Origin: Chelonobacter oris
Lineage (GTDB): Bacteria > Pseudomonadota > Gammaproteobacteria > Enterobacterales > Pasteurellaceae
Direction of reading: 5' to 3'
DNA: 45,113 nucleotides
NCBI RefSeq assembly: GCF_000772535.1
Contig: NZ_JSUM01000017.1
Span: forward strand, 1-45,113
Below are positions 18,880 through 28,178 of this stretch, in pieces. The stretch's first letter is position 1, and the number at the start of each line of letters is the position of its first letter. Position numbers and translations under genes: made by a program. Below the pieces are notes generated by a model that made no database searches, had not been told where the DNA came from, and was given only the letters and a program-made list of their open reading frames with translations.

Positions 18880-21786
18880 CTAAAAACGATAGCCGACATT
18901 GAAATAAGCTTGATTTCCTTTTTGTTGTCGGTAGCCGTGATACTGCCAGCCCAGCGTTGCCTGCCAAGCGTGGTATTTCGCCGTCAACGCCAGATCGGTA
19001 CGCAAATGCGCCTGCTGTTCGGCCGTTGCCGCCTGTTCGATATCGACTGCCGCCAAGCGACTGCGGATATTGACCGGACGGGAAGCCAGATGCTGTACAT
19101 AGCCGATTGCGAGGCTCGGCATCAACTGCCAGTCGGCAAGGCGGAAAGTACGGTCGAGTTTCAGATCCAACAACAAGTCCGTTTCAGTTTTACGGATTTT
19201 CGGGCTTGTCAGGGCAAGATCGCTGCCTTGTTCGCGAAATCCTTTTAACCATAACCGGTTGACTTGCAAACCGACACTCGGTTCGAACGACCAGTCGTTT
19301 TGTTGCCACAAATAGCCGACAGTCAGCCCGGCGTTTTGGTTCCAACCGTTCGTTTTGCCGCTGCTGCTCGCTGCTACACCGTTAAAATGGCGTTGCTGTT
19401 TATGACGGATTTTTGCCAGTGACAGATCACCTTCGACAAACCAGCCTTGTGCAGTACTTGCCGGATAATGTCGCCCTGCAAGGGAAATGCGGGTTTCATC
19501 GTTCTTGGCGGCGGCATTGGGCTGAGTCACGTCAATGTGGTTTTTTGCCAGAGTGGCGGTCATGGCCGTCTGTGCGGAAAACGCTTTGGTAACCCCCAGC
19601 GTCAATTGTTTGGCGTGATATTCGACCTGTTTGCCGACGGCATTCGCCCGATATTGGCTGTGATCACGTCCGGTCTCGCTCCAGACCTGCCATTCGCCGC
19701 TGTTCAGCGATTTGGCGGCAGACAACTGTTTATGCAATAAAGTGCGGTTTAATGAGGCTTGTTCCAGCAAATAGTGGACACTGTTGGCGTAAATACCATT
19801 GCCCAGATTGCGGTGTAGCCCCTGCCAATCACCGCTTTGTAGCGTATGGCTGAGCCAGCGGCTATAGCTGTTCCGGCTCAAAGCCAAACGGCTGTCGCGC
19901 AAGCGGTTTAAGGCGTCTGCCGCATGGCGTTCATTACGATTGGCAGTTGTCACATGTAATGTTTGCGGATTGATCGCCAATAACACGCTGTTCGGGTTAA
20001 AGCGCACATCATAACGCAATCCTTTCGCCAATAGCGCTTGCGGCTGAAGTAACGCCGAAAACGCGCCGGTATAATCGGCGCCGTTTTTCAGCTGCAACAA
20101 TACCCCTGTCTGACCGGCTTCGGCTTGACTGAAATCCGAAACGTCGGCAGCCACCCGTCCGCCTAACCGCACTTGTGCCGCCTCGCCTTCTGCGCTAATG
20201 CCGTGTGCTGCCGCCAAATTGAAAATCGCACTCTCCTCTAGGGTCAGCTTTTTAAGAAACGTCATGCCCTCGGCTTGCAGTGTGCCGCCGACTGTCGCGT
20301 CGGCATTCACGACCCCGTGACCGCTTAAGCGACCTTGCGTATCGACTCGCAGGCTGTCGGCGTGCAGTTTATTATCCAATCGCAATTCCCCTTGTTCGAC
20401 AACCGCACTTTCGCTTAACCGGGTATCACCCTGTAAGTGCAAACCGCCGCCGGCAACGGTCACGCCTTTCAGTCGATTGCCGGCCCCCGACAGCGTTAAG
20501 GTTCCGCTGCCGCGTTTGGTTAAACGTCCGCCGGCGCTCAAACCGTTTGCCCAGCGATCATCGCGGTTTAAGGTGTAGCTTTCATCGCCGAGTAATTGTG
20601 CCGGGCCGTTGACTGCCTTGGCGACATTCACCATGCCCCAGCCGAAGGTGTCGTCAACGCCCTTGGCGCCTAAATCGGTGGCGGTAGTCAACAGCACATC
20701 ACGCACCTGCGCCATATTCATATACTCAAAACGCTGTTTGAGCAACGCTGCCGCGCCACTGATTGTCGGTGCGGCATACGACGTGCCTTGTTCGACAGCA
20801 AATGTATAGTCGACTTTGTCAATCGCCGGATCACCTTGTACCGCCAGTAATACCATCGTGCCGGGCGCAGCAATACACCAGTTTCGACTGACGCCGCAAT
20901 GGTTGGAGTAGCTTTCCAGCCGATGGTTGGGGTCTACGGCGATCACCGACAAGTAATATTTTTCCATATCGGGGAAATAGCGCGGCAGTGCCGCCAAAAC
21001 ACCCGGTTGCCGTTTCGATTCGTTACCGGCGGCAAAAACCTGCAAAATGCCTTTGTCCGTTGCCGTGTGCAGGCTTTTAACCAACGGGTTGGATAAGTCC
21101 AGTCGGCCTTTGTATTCGCGATCCATATCCGCTTGCCGCTCGGAAACCGGATCTTCATTCCAGCTGTGATTCATGATATTCAGCTCGGTTGCATTGTTGA
21201 GCAGGGTATCGATTGCAGCGGCAAACGCAATACGGGTTGTCGGATCTTTGCCCAACAGCAGTTTTTTATCTTCATTTTCATCGCCGCTACTCGGCAGCGA
21301 GCCATTGGTCGGTTCATAAGAAACCTGATACAACCGACTCTCTTTCGCCACGCCGCCGAAATAGTTCAGCCGCGGATCCGTTGCCGAAGGGTTGGCGGCG
21401 GCAGCGATAATGCCGCTGACTTGTCCGCCATGGCTGCCGTAGATAAGTTTTCCGCTCTTCGGATCCATTTCTATTGCCAGCCGGTTCGGATCAAAATAAT
21501 AATTTTTGCCTTGCAACGTCATCTCAAAAGGCAAGGCGACTAGATTACGCTTATTTTTGAGTAAATCATGACCGTTAAAAAATCCTGAATCGACCACACC
21601 GACAGTGACATTTTTGCCGCCGTATTGTGCAGTGAGGGCATCGCTCAAACCGATCGCTTCTTTCGGTTGTTTTAAATATTCAAACAGCACTTTCTGGGTA
21701 TCCGTCATCTCTGCGGCTTGGGCATTGGCGGTCAATATAACCGCACTTACCATTAAACCGAGATAAGGCTTTTTAAATTGAAACAT
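18880..21786 (-). CDS. Subtilisin-type serine protease autotransporter
   Basis: Type Va secreted protein of 968 residues. The signal peptide is residues 1-24/25 (cleavage near ANAQA-AEM). A peptidase S8 domain spans about 45-400 with the triad Asp66 (GVVDSGF), His119 (GSHGGQVSG) and Ser336 (GTSYAAP), and Asn255 (AAGNES) as the oxyanion residue. Next comes a beta-helix-like passenger of Gly/Leu-rich repeats (about 415-630). The C-terminal 12-strand beta-barrel (about 690-968) ends in aromatic Phe (YFNVGYRF). It resembles Ssa1 of Mannheimia and the NalP/SphB1 group, which process surface proteins. AAGGA precedes the ATG. A Fur-like box about 80 bases upstream suggests iron repression. Confidence 0.93.
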   Translation of the reverse strand: MFQFKKPYLGLMVSAVILTANAQAAEMTDTQKVLFEYLKQPKEAIGLSDALTAQYGGKNVTVGVVDSGFFNGHDLLKNKRNLVALPFEMTLQGKNYYFDPNRLAIEMDPKSGKLIYGSHGGQVSGIIAAAANPSATDPRLNYFGGVAKESRLYQVSYEPTNGSLPSSGDENEDKKLLLGKDPTTRIAFAAAIDTLLNNATELNIMNHSWNEDPVSERQADMDREYKGRLDLSNPLVKSLHTATDKGILQVFAAGNESKRQPGVLAALPRYFPDMEKYYLSVIAVDPNHRLESYSNHCGVSRNWCIAAPGTMVLLAVQGDPAIDKVDYTFAVEQGTSYAAPTISGAAALLKQRFEYMNMAQVRDVLLTTATDLGAKGVDDTFGWGMVNVAKAVNGPAQLLGDESYTLNRDDRWANGLSAGGRLTKRGSGTLTLSGAGNRLKGVTVAGGGLHLQGDTRLSESAVVEQGELRLDNKLHADSLRVDTQGRLSGHGVVNADATVGGTLQAEGMTFLKKLTLEESAIFNLAAAHGISAEGEAAQVRLGGRVAADVSDFSQAEAGQTGVLLQLKNGADYTGAFSALLQPQALLAKGLRYDVRFNPNSVLLAINPQTLHVTTANRNERHAADALNRLRDSRLALSRNSYSRWLSHTLQSGDWQGLHRNLGNGIYANSVHYLLEQASLNRTLLHKQLSAAKSLNSGEWQVWSETGRDHSQYRANAVGKQVEYHAKQLTLGVTKAFSAQTAMTATLAKNHIDVTQPNAAAKNDETRISLAGRHYPASTAQGWFVEGDLSLAKIRHKQQRHFNGVAASSSGKTNGWNQNAGLTVGYLWQQNDWSFEPSVGLQVNRLWLKGFREQGSDLALTSPKIRKTETDLLLDLKLDRTFRLADWQLMPSLAIGYVQHLASRPVNIRSRLAAVDIEQAATAEQQAHLRTDLALTAKYHAWQATLGWQYHGYRQQKGNQAYFNVGYRF

Positions 21787-22080
21787 GGTGAATCCTTATA
21801 ATGATGTTATTGCTGTGCCTGGAATCGGCGGTTTAGGCTGATCATGCAAACTCGAAACGGAGTTAATAATCATTATCAGACTTAACGTCGGCATACTTTA
21901 TGCAATTGAAATAGTAACTTCAAGGTACTATCTTTGATAAAAAGAAAGAATAACAATGATTTACGCCATTGTTGTATTTGCGTCATATTATTTTGCGCAA
22001 TGTCTGTTTTTTAAGTCGGATTAGCGAATCGGACGTAAAACATTGCTTTCAGGCGGTAAAGAACACAACGTAGGGGAGTA
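21787..22080. other. Divergent-side upstream region of the autotransporter
   Basis: Between the autotransporter start and the rraB terminator. It holds the Fur-like box at 21864-21878. A further imperfect inverted repeat AACAATG...CATTGTT near 21952-21974 has no assigned role. No small gene with a convincing start and ribosome site was seen. Confidence 0.5.
21864..21878. promoter_or_regulatory. Fur-like box
   Basis: On the minus strand, TGATAATGATTATTA matches the 7-1-7 Fur motif TGATAAT-N-ATTATCA at 14 of 15 positions. It lies 78-92 bases upstream of the autotransporter ATG and could cover its promoter. Inference: the protease is made under iron limitation. Confidence 0.6.
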
Positions 22081-22110
22081 AAAAGAAAAACAGCCCTGAG
22101 TATAGGGCTG
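22081..22110 (-). terminator. rraB intrinsic terminator
   Basis: Read on the minus strand, CAGCCCT and AGGGCTG form a 7-base-pair stem with a 6-base loop, followed by TTTTTCTTTT. Located 20 bases beyond the rraB stop. Confidence 0.85.
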
Positions 22111-22130
22111 CTTGATGATGTAAAGTGCGG

Positions 22131-22562
22131 TTAGTGGCGAGTTTCCGTCTCCTCGTCATCATATTCTTCATCAAAAAATTCGCCGTCATCGCCGTATTCG
22201 TCATCTTCGGCATTCGGATCTTCAAAATAGGTGCCCCAACCGTCGTAAGCACCGCCGTGTTTTTCAATTAACGGAATCAGCTCGTTTTGCTGGGCATCGA
22301 TTAATTCGGCTTTCAGCTCGATTTCACTGATGATATCAAAGCAGAAAATATCATGACCGTCTTCATCTTCCAGCTCTTCCGCTTCGGCGACTTCATAACC
22401 GGCTTTAAAGGCATCGACGGCGATTTTTTCCAATTGATTGAAATCCCGATGGGAAACGTGATGTTCAATGATATACAACGCTTGCGGATCGCTGCCGTCA
22501 TTAAGCAAATCGTCAATAATATCTCGGGTTTCCTGGTGTAATTCGGCTTTGCTCGGCTTCAT
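22131..22562 (-). CDS. rraB: Ribonuclease E inhibitor RraB
   Basis: Acidic cytoplasmic protein that binds RNase E and changes the set of mRNAs it degrades. 143 residues starting at [19 protein letters not shown] precedes this ATG, so the longer in-frame opening is discarded. Strong resemblance to E. coli Rra[26 protein letters not shown] near the start, [29 protein letters not shown] and the highly acidic tail. Single gene with its own terminator, divergent from adhE. Confidence 0.95.
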   Translation of the reverse strand: MKPSKAELHQETRDIIDDLLNDGSDPQALYIIEHHVSHRDFNQLEKIAVDAFKAGYEVAEAEELEDEDGHDIFCFDIISEIELKAELIDAQQNELIPLIEKHGGAYDGWGTYFEDPNAEDDEYGDDGEFFDEEYDDEETETRH

Positions 22563-22700
22563 AACCGCTCCTTGATTGAAATAAAAATGAGAGAGTTTCC
22601 CGCACATTGTAAGGTGCGCTCCACAATAGCACAATGTAATTTTACGGCTTTTAACAAACTGTTAGGCGCTTGTTAAGATTTAATTCGAGTTTTCATGATC

Positions 22701-22716
22701 TGTGATCCAGATCACT
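22701..22716. promoter_or_regulatory. CRP-like site of adhE
   Basis: TGTGA-TCCAGA-TCACT differs at one base from the CRP consensus. Its centre is about 61.5 bases before the start predicted from the -10 TATAAT at 22758-22763, an ideal class I activator position. Confidence 0.65.
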
Positions 22717-22734
22717 CTTTAGAGGTAAATAATT

Positions 22735-22763
22735 CTTAAACATTCACTTCAAGAGCATATAAT
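22735..22763 (+). promoter_or_regulatory. adhE promoter
   Basis: TATAAT at 22758-22763 with a poor -35 (CTTAAA at 22735-22740, 17-base spacing). The weak -35 together with the CRP-like site suggests activator dependence. Confidence 0.5.
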
Positions 22764-22807
22764 TTTTCTCAGAAAATTTTTAATTTATAAACTTAGGAGA
22801 AACTACC

Positions 22808-25429
22808 ATGAACAAAACAACAACTGATGTTGCTGTTAGCCCGGCACAGGCCGAAGTCAATCAACTGGTTGAAAACGGCTTGGTTGCACTGGAGGAATTT
22901 CGCAAGCTGAATCAGGAGCAGGTCGATTATATTGTCGCCAAAGCTTCTGTTGCGGCGCTGGATCAACATGGCGTGCTGGCAATGCACGCTGTTGAAGAAA
23001 CCGGCCGCGGTGTCTTTGAGGACAAAGCGACCAAGAATCTGTTTGCCTGCGAATACGTGGTCAACAATATGCGTCACTTGAAAACCGTTGGTGTGATCAA
23101 TGATGATGATGTTACCGGGATTACCGAAATCGCCGATCCAGTTGGAGTGGTTTGCGGAATTACGCCGACCACCAATCCGACTTCTACCGCTATCTTCAAA
23201 GCACTGATTTCTCTGAAAACCCGTAATCCGATTGTGTTTGCTTTCCACCCATCGGCACAAGAGAGCTCAGCACACGCCGCACGAGTCGTGTATGAAGCGG
23301 CGGTCGCCGCTGGCGCACCGAAAGATTGCGTACAGTGGATTAGCAAACCGTCAATGGAAGGCACGGCGGCATTAATGAAACATCCGGGTATTGCCACTAT
23401 TCTGGCAACCGGCGGAAATGCGATGGTGGAAGCCGCTTATTCTTGTGGTAAACCGGCATTAGGCGTTGGGGCAGGCAACGTACCGGCTTATGTGGAAAAA
23501 AGCGCCGACATCAAACAGGCAACCCATGATATTGTGATGTCAAAGTCGTTTGACAACGGCATGATCTGTGCCAGTGAGCAGGCGGCGATTGTCGATAAAG
23601 AAGTGTATGACGACTTTGTTGCCGAAATGAAATCTTACGGTGTCTATTTCGTCAACAAAAAAGAGAAAGCCTTACTGGAAACCTTTATTTTCGGCGTGAA
23701 AGCTAACGGTGCCAACTGTGCCGGAGCTAAGCTAAATCCGAATGTGGTCGGTAAATCGGCATTCTGGATCGCCGAACAAGCCGGGTTCAGCGTGCCGGAA
23801 AAAACCAATATTCTGGCGGCGGAATGTGCGCTGGTCGGTGAAAAAGAACCGCTGACCCGTGAAAAACTCTCGCCGGTACTGGCGATTTTAAAATCCGATT
23901 CGACCGAACATGGTTTTGAACTGTCCGAACAAATGGTGAATTTTCACGGTTTAGGGCACTCGGCGGCGATTCATACCAAAGATGCAGCGATCGCTAAAGC
24001 ATACGGTGAACGGGTTAAAGCGATTCGGGTCATCTGGAATTCGCCGTCCACTTTCGGCGGTATCGGCGATGTGTATAACTCTTTCCTGCCGTCATTGACG
24101 CTCGGTTGTGGTTCTTACGGCAAAAACTCCGTCGGCAATAATGTAAGTGCGGTGAATTTATTAAATATCAAACGAGTGGGCAGACGGAGAAATAACATGC
24201 AGTGGTTTAAAGTGCCTTCAAAAATCTACTTTGAACGGGATTCAATTCAATATTTACAATCCATGAAAGGCATGGAACGGGTGGTTATCGTCACCGACCG
24301 CACGATGGTGGATTTGGGCTTTGTTGAAAAAATAGCCAGCCAGCTGACTGCTCGCGGCAATCACGTCACTTATCAATTATTCGCTGATGTCGAGCCGGAT
24401 CCGAGCATTGAAACCGTGCGCCGCGGTACGGCATTGCTGCGCAATTATCAGCCGGATACCATTATTGCATTAGGCGGTGGTTCTGCAATGGATGCGGCAA
24501 AAGTCATGTGGCTGTTCTACGAACAACCGGAAGTGGATTTCCGTGATTTGGTACAAAAATTCATGGATATCCGCAAACGTGCGTTCAAATTCCCGCAATT
24601 AGGGCGAAAAGCCAGATTTATCGGCATCCCGACCACTTCCGGTACCGGTTCGGAAGTCACACCGTTTGCGGTGATCAGCGAAGGCGATAAAAAATACCCG
24701 ATTGCCGATTATTCATTAACCCCGACGGTGGCGATTGTCGATCCGTCCTTTACCATGAGCGTGCCGGCACATGTAACCGCCGATACCGGTTTGGACGTAC
24801 TGACCCATGCTACCGAAGCTTATGTTTCGACCTTAGCGAACGACTTCACCGACGGGCTGGCGCTGCAAGCGATTAAACTGGTATTCGAATATCTGGAACG
24901 CTCGGTGAAAAACGGGGCTTCGGATCCTGAAGCGCGCGAAAAAATGCACAATGCCTCGACCATTGCCGGCATGGCATTCGCCAACGCTTTCTTGGGTATG
25001 AACCATTCTTTGGCGCACAAAATCGGCGGACGTTTCCACACACCACACGGCCGCACCAATGCGATTTTGATGCCGCATGTGATCCGCTACAATGGAACAC
25101 GTCCGCAAAAAACTGCAACTTGGCCGAAATACAACTACTACAAAGCCGATATAAAATATCAGGATATCGCTAAAATGCTCGGTCTGCCATGTGCGACAGC
25201 AGCGGAAGGGGTAGAATCCTTTGCCAAAGCCTGCGCTGAACTGGCGAAAAAAGTCGGTATCAAAATGGCGTTTAAAGATCAGGGACTGGACGAAAAAGAA
25301 TGGATGGACAGCCGTCGTGAAATTGCTTTACTGGCGTTTGAAGACCAATGTTCCCCTGCCAATCCACGTTTACCAATGGTAGAAGATATGGAAGAAATCT
25401 TGGCTAAAGCTTACCATGGTGATGAATAG
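22808..25429 (+). CDS. adhE: Bifunctional aldehyde-alcohol dehydrogenase AdhE
   Basis: Fermentative enzyme that reduces acetyl-CoA to acetaldehyde and then to ethanol, regenerating two NAD+; it assembles into long spirosome filaments. 873 residues (E. coli 891). The N-terminal CoA-acylating aldehyde dehydrogenase (about 1-440) carries the catalytic Cys254 in NGMICASEQ. The C-terminal iron-dependent alcohol dehydrogenase (about 455-873) has the NAD loop ALGGGSAMDAAK and the metal-binding histidines in LTHATEAY and HSLAHKIGGRFHTPHGRTNA. AGGAG precedes the ATG. Controlled by a CRP-like site; single gene with an uptake-signal terminator shared with eda. Confidence 0.97.
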   Translation: MNKTTTDVAVSPAQAEVNQLVENGLVALEEFRKLNQEQVDYIVAKASVAALDQHGVLAMHAVEETGRGVFEDKATKNLFACEYVVNNMRHLKTVGVINDDDVTGITEIADPVGVVCGITPTTNPTSTAIFKALISLKTRNPIVFAFHPSAQESSAHAARVVYEAAVAAGAPKDCVQWISKPSMEGTAALMKHPGIATILATGGNAMVEAAYSCGKPALGVGAGNVPAYVEKSADIKQATHDIVMSKSFDNGMICASEQAAIVDKEVYDDFVAEMKSYGVYFVNKKEKALLETFIFGVKANGANCAGAKLNPNVVGKSAFWIAEQAGFSVPEKTNILAAECALVGEKEPLTREKLSPVLAILKSDSTEHGFELSEQMVNFHGLGHSAAIHTKDAAIAKAYGERVKAIRVIWNSPSTFGGIGDVYNSFLPSLTLGCGSYGKNSVGNNVSAVNLLNIKRVGRRRNNMQWFKVPSKIYFERDSIQYLQSMKGMERVVIVTDRTMVDLGFVEKIASQLTARGNHVTYQLFADVEPDPSIETVRRGTALLRNYQPDTIIALGGGSAMDAAKVMWLFYEQPEVDFRDLVQKFMDIRKRAFKFPQLGRKARFIGIPTTSGTGSEVTPFAVISEGDKKYPIADYSLTPTVAIVDPSFTMSVPAHVTADTGLDVLTHATEAYVSTLANDFTDGLALQAIKLVFEYLERSVKNGASDPEAREKMHNASTIAGMAFANAFLGMNHSLAHKIGGRFHTPHGRTNAILMPHVIRYNGTRPQKTATWPKYNYYKADIKYQDIAKMLGLPCATAAEGVESFAKACAELAKKVGIKMAFKDQGLDEKEWMDSRREIALLAFEDQCSPANPRLPMVEDMEEILAKAYHGDE

Positions 25430-25458
25430 TTGCCATAACGGCTGATTAAACAGACCGA

Positions 25459-25492
25459 ACCGCACTTTACGCTATGCTAAAGTGCGGCTTTT
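25459..25492. terminator. Terminator between adhE and eda built on an uptake signal
   Basis: CCGCACTTTA (25460-25469) pairs with TAAAGTGCGG (25478-25487), followed by CTTTTT. One arm contains an exact uptake signal, the other an imperfect one. It lies between the convergent adhE and eda genes and could act for both. Confidence 0.8.
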
Positions 25493-25506
25493 TCCGGAAA
25501 AGCATT

Positions 25507-26154
25507 TTATCGGCGCAAATTTTGAATAAACGCCACCGCTTCCTGCGTTAAACGCGTGACTTCCTGCCAGTTTCCGGCAGCAATGGCATCATTCGGCAGA
25601 ATCCACGAACCGCCGACGGTTGCTACACAATCCAACGCCAGATACCGTTCGACATTTTCTGGGCTGATTCCACCGGTCGGACAAAAGGTGAGTTGCGGCA
25701 ATGGCGCTGAAATCGCTTTTAGCGCAGGCGCACCGCCGTTGGCTTCCGCCGGGAAAAATTTCAAATGATCATAACCCAACTCAAGTGCGGTCATCATTTC
25801 CGACGGCGTTGACGTACCGGGCATTAACGGTACGTCGCCTTGCACGGCATGTTTTAGCAACGAAACCGTCGCCCCCGGCGAAATCACAAATTTCGCTCCG
25901 GCGGCTACCGCATCATCATACTGCTGTGGTGAAATCACCGTGCCGGCACCAACCAACGTTTGCGGCATCGCTTCACTGATCAGTTTAATGGCTTCCAACG
26001 CAACCGCACTTCGCAAGGTAATTTCAAATACATTAATTCCCCCGTCCGACAACGCCTGCGCCATCGGCAGCGCATCATCCAAATTTTTAATCACCATCAC
26101 CGGCACTAACGGAGAAGCGGCAAAAACCGCACTTGGTTGTAATTTCCACGACAT
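25507..26154 (-). CDS. eda: KDPG/KHG aldolase
   Basis: Class I aldolase that splits 2-keto-3-deoxy-6-phosphogluconate into pyruvate and glyceraldehyde-3-phosphate, the final step of hexuronate breakdown. 215 residues. Glu44 in FEITLR and the Schiff-base Lys132 in DHLKFFPAE are visible, as are GAGTV and FCPTGGI, which bind the phosphate. Preceded by AAGGAG, which lies in a possible hairpin. It follows uxuA by 57 bases on the same strand and is probably the last gene of the minus-strand uronate operon. Confidence 0.95.
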   Translation of the reverse strand: MSWKLQPSAVFAASPLVPVMVIKNLDDALPMAQALSDGGINVFEITLRSAVALEAIKLISEAMPQTLVGAGTVISPQQYDDAVAAGAKFVISPGATVSLLKHAVQGDVPLMPGTSTPSEMMTALELGYDHLKFFPAEANGGAPALKAISAPLPQLTFCPTGGISPENVERYLALDCVATVGGSWILPNDAIAAGNWQEVTRLTQEAVAFIQNLRR

Positions 26155-26159
26155 TTAAA

Positions 26160-26182
26160 GCTCCTTGTTTAGTTACAGGAGC
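26160..26182 (-). promoter_or_regulatory. Hairpin covering the eda ribosome site
   Basis: GCTCCT and AGGAGC form a 6-base-pair stem with an 11-base loop between uxuA and eda. The 3' arm on the minus strand contains the eda Shine-Dalgarno AAGGAGC. It may limit eda translation or stabilise the 5' end of a processed mRNA. Without a T-run it is a poor terminator. Confidence 0.35.
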
Positions 26183-26211
26183 AAAAATTCAGCCCCTGTA
26201 TTCTAACTATC

Positions 26212-27396
26212 CTATTGATTAAAATAAACTCTCTTCAATGCCAGCTCTAAGCCGCGAAACTCTGCCAATCCTTTCAGACGACCGATGGCGGAATAGCCGG
26301 GGTTGGTTTTTTTATGCAAATCGTCCAACATCTGATGACCATGATCAGGGCGCATTGGAATAAGACGAGTATTACCATTTGCTTTGCGTTTATATTCTTC
26401 GGTCAGCAGTGCTTTCACTATATTAAACATATCCACATCACCCTCTAAATGTGCCGCTTCGTGGAAACTTAACGGATTGTTTTCACGACAAGTAGAGCGC
26501 AAATGGGCGAAATAAATCCGATCGGCGAATTGTTTGGTCATGTTGACCAAATCGTTGTCGGAACGAACACCATAAGAACCGGTGCACATGGTGAAACCAT
26601 TTGCTGCTAAAGGTTGCGTTTCCACAAACCACTGCATATCTTCAATAGTCGACACAATACGCGGCAAACCTAAAATCGGACGCGGCGGATCGTCTGGATG
26701 AATCGCCATCTTAATTCCGGCTTCTTGTGCTATAGGAATAATTTGTTGTAAAAAATATGCTAAATGTTGACGGAATTGCTCTTTACTAATTCCTTGATAG
26801 CGATCCAGTTGTTGTTGAAACTCAGCTAAAGTATAGCCTTCTTCAGCACCCGGTAAGCCGGCAATGATAGTATTAGTCAGCTGTTGAATATCCTGCTCAC
26901 TCATTTTATCAAAATAAGCTTTAGCCGCTTGTTGCTCGGTTTGGCTATACGTTTCAGTTGCGCCCGGACGTTGCAGAATATACAGTTCGAATGCGGCAAA
27001 AGCATCTTGGTCAAAACGCAATGCTTTAGAACCGTCCGGTAATTGGTATGCCAAATCGGTGCGAGTCCAGTCCAGCACCGGCATAAAATTATAACAAACC
27101 GTATCTATACCGCACTTTGCCAAATTTCTGAGCGTTTGTTTATAGTTTTCGATCCAGATTTGATATTGTCCGGTTTGTGTTTTAATCTCTTCATGCACCG
27201 GCACGCTCTCCACCACTGACCAAACCAACCCCGCCTGCTCGACTTGTGCTTTGCGTTTTTCAATGTCTTCTACACGCCACACTTGTCCGTTCGGGATATG
27301 ATGAAGTGCGGTTACAATCCCTGTTGCCCCTGCCTGCCGAATATCACTCAACGATACCGGATCATTCGGTCCGTACCAACGCCATGTTTGTTCCAT
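26212..27396 (-). CDS. uxuA: Mannonate dehydratase
   Basis: Iron/manganese-dependent cytoplasmic enzyme that converts D-mannonate to 2-keto-3-deoxygluconate. 394 residues, the E. coli UxuA length. Recognisable parts are the N-terminal [52 protein letters not shown] with metal-ligand histidine, TMCTGSYGV and the C-terminal [19 protein letters not shown] precedes the ATG; the gene follows uxuR after 20 bases. Within it, at 27042-27056, a TTGGTATGCCAA palindrome resembles the presumed UxuR operator. Confidence 0.97.
   Translation of the reverse strand: MEQTWRWYGPNDPVSLSDIRQAGATGIVTALHHIPNGQVWRVEDIEKRKAQVEQAGLVWSVVESVPVHEEIKTQTGQYQIWIENYKQTLRNLAKCGIDTVCYNFMPVLDWTRTDLAYQLPDGSKALRFDQDAFAAFELYILQRPGATETYSQTEQQAAKAYFDKMSEQDIQQLTNTIIAGLPGAEEGYTLAEFQQQLDRYQGISKEQFRQHLAYFLQQIIPIAQEAGIKMAIHPDDPPRPILGLPRIVSTIEDMQWFVETQPLAANGFTMCTGSYGVRSDNDLVNMTKQFADRIYFAHLRSTCRENNPLSFHEAAHLEGDVDMFNIVKALLTEEYKRKANGNTRLIPMRPDHGHQMLDDLHKKTNPGYSAIGRLKGLAEFRGLELALKRVYFNQ
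27042..27056. promoter_or_regulatory. UxuR-like palindrome inside uxuA
   Basis: ATTGGTATGCCAAAT shares the 12-base core with the operator-like palindrome at 32428-32445 but lies in the uxuA coding sequence, where it encodes LAYQ. It may be a roadblock or auxiliary operator, or a coincidence of codon choice. Confidence 0.35.
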
Positions 27397-27416
27397 TTTT
27401 TGCTCCTATAAATAAA

Positions 27417-28166
27417 TTAAATTCCAACTGTAATCGGATTTACGCTAAATAAATAACCGTCGAAATCAGGATCCTCAACATCGGACAGTTCAAACAGTTT
27501 TTGTTTGACATTTTCCAAGTGCTGCCACATGGCTTTTCTTGCCAAGGCAGGATCTTTTCTCTGGATTGCCGTGATAATATTTTCATGATCTTGCAACCAT
27601 AAATAGCGATAACTTTGGTTGGGAATATGCGTATGCAGTCCTTTCCACATTTCGCTGTCGGTTCGATATTTCCAAAGATCTTTTTGCATTCTGACCAGTA
27701 CTTCATTTTGTGTTATTTCAGCAATGGTCGAATGAAAATCCTCATCGGCAATATAATCTTCATCGCCCTGTTCCAGATTTTTTCTTTCCTGATTTAATAT
27801 GGATTTTAGTTTATCAATATCTTTTTTGGTTGCCTGAATGGCTGCAAATTCGGCGATACTACTTTCTAACAGTTGCCGTGCCTGCAATAATTCAAAAGGG
27901 CCGATATCGGAGAAAATATTGTCTTTTTCATCATTTGCAGCGATCGGAAGTGCGGTAACATAAACACCGGAACCTTTTTTGATATCAATCAGGTTTTCAA
28001 GCTCCAGCATGATTAAGGCCTCGCGAATGACCGTTCGGCTCACGCCGAATTCTTCGGCAAAATCACGTTCCGTCGGTAGTCTTTCGCCGATATGATATAT
28101 ACCCGTAGCAAGCCGTTCTTTTAATAGTAATCCTATCTTTTTATAGGAGCGTAGTTCATTTTCCAT
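27417..28166 (-). CDS. uxuR: GntR/FadR-family regulator, likely hexuronate repressor UxuR
   Basis: Local transcription factor of 249 residues. The N-terminal winged helix (about residues 10-75) contains ERLPTERDFAEEFGVSRTVI and REALIMLELENLI, the GntR signature. An all-helical FCD effector domain follows (about 85-235). E. coli UxuR (257) and ExuR are the closest named relatives in length and sequence. ATG 28166 is chosen; in-frame TTG codons just before it are less likely. It lies 12 bases after the GH31 gene and 20 before uxuA, so repressor and enzymes share a transcript. Probable inducer is fructuronate or glucuronate, by analogy with E. coli. Confidence 0.88.
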   Translation of the reverse strand: MENELRSYKKIGLLLKERLATGIYHIGERLPTERDFAEEFGVSRTVIREALIMLELENLIDIKKGSGVYVTALPIAANDEKDNIFSDIGPFELLQARQLLESSIAEFAAIQATKKDIDKLKSILNQERKNLEQGDEDYIADEDFHSTIAEITQNEVLVRMQKDLWKYRTDSEMWKGLHTHIPNQSYRYLWLQDHENIITAIQRKDPALARKAMWQHLENVKQKLFELSDVEDPDFDGYLFSVNPITVGI

Positions 28167-28178
28167 AGCCAACAACCT

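Noticed and set aside
22808-25429. Possible break between the two halves of adhE
   Set aside because: The frame is continuous for 873 codons and both catalytic domains are complete.
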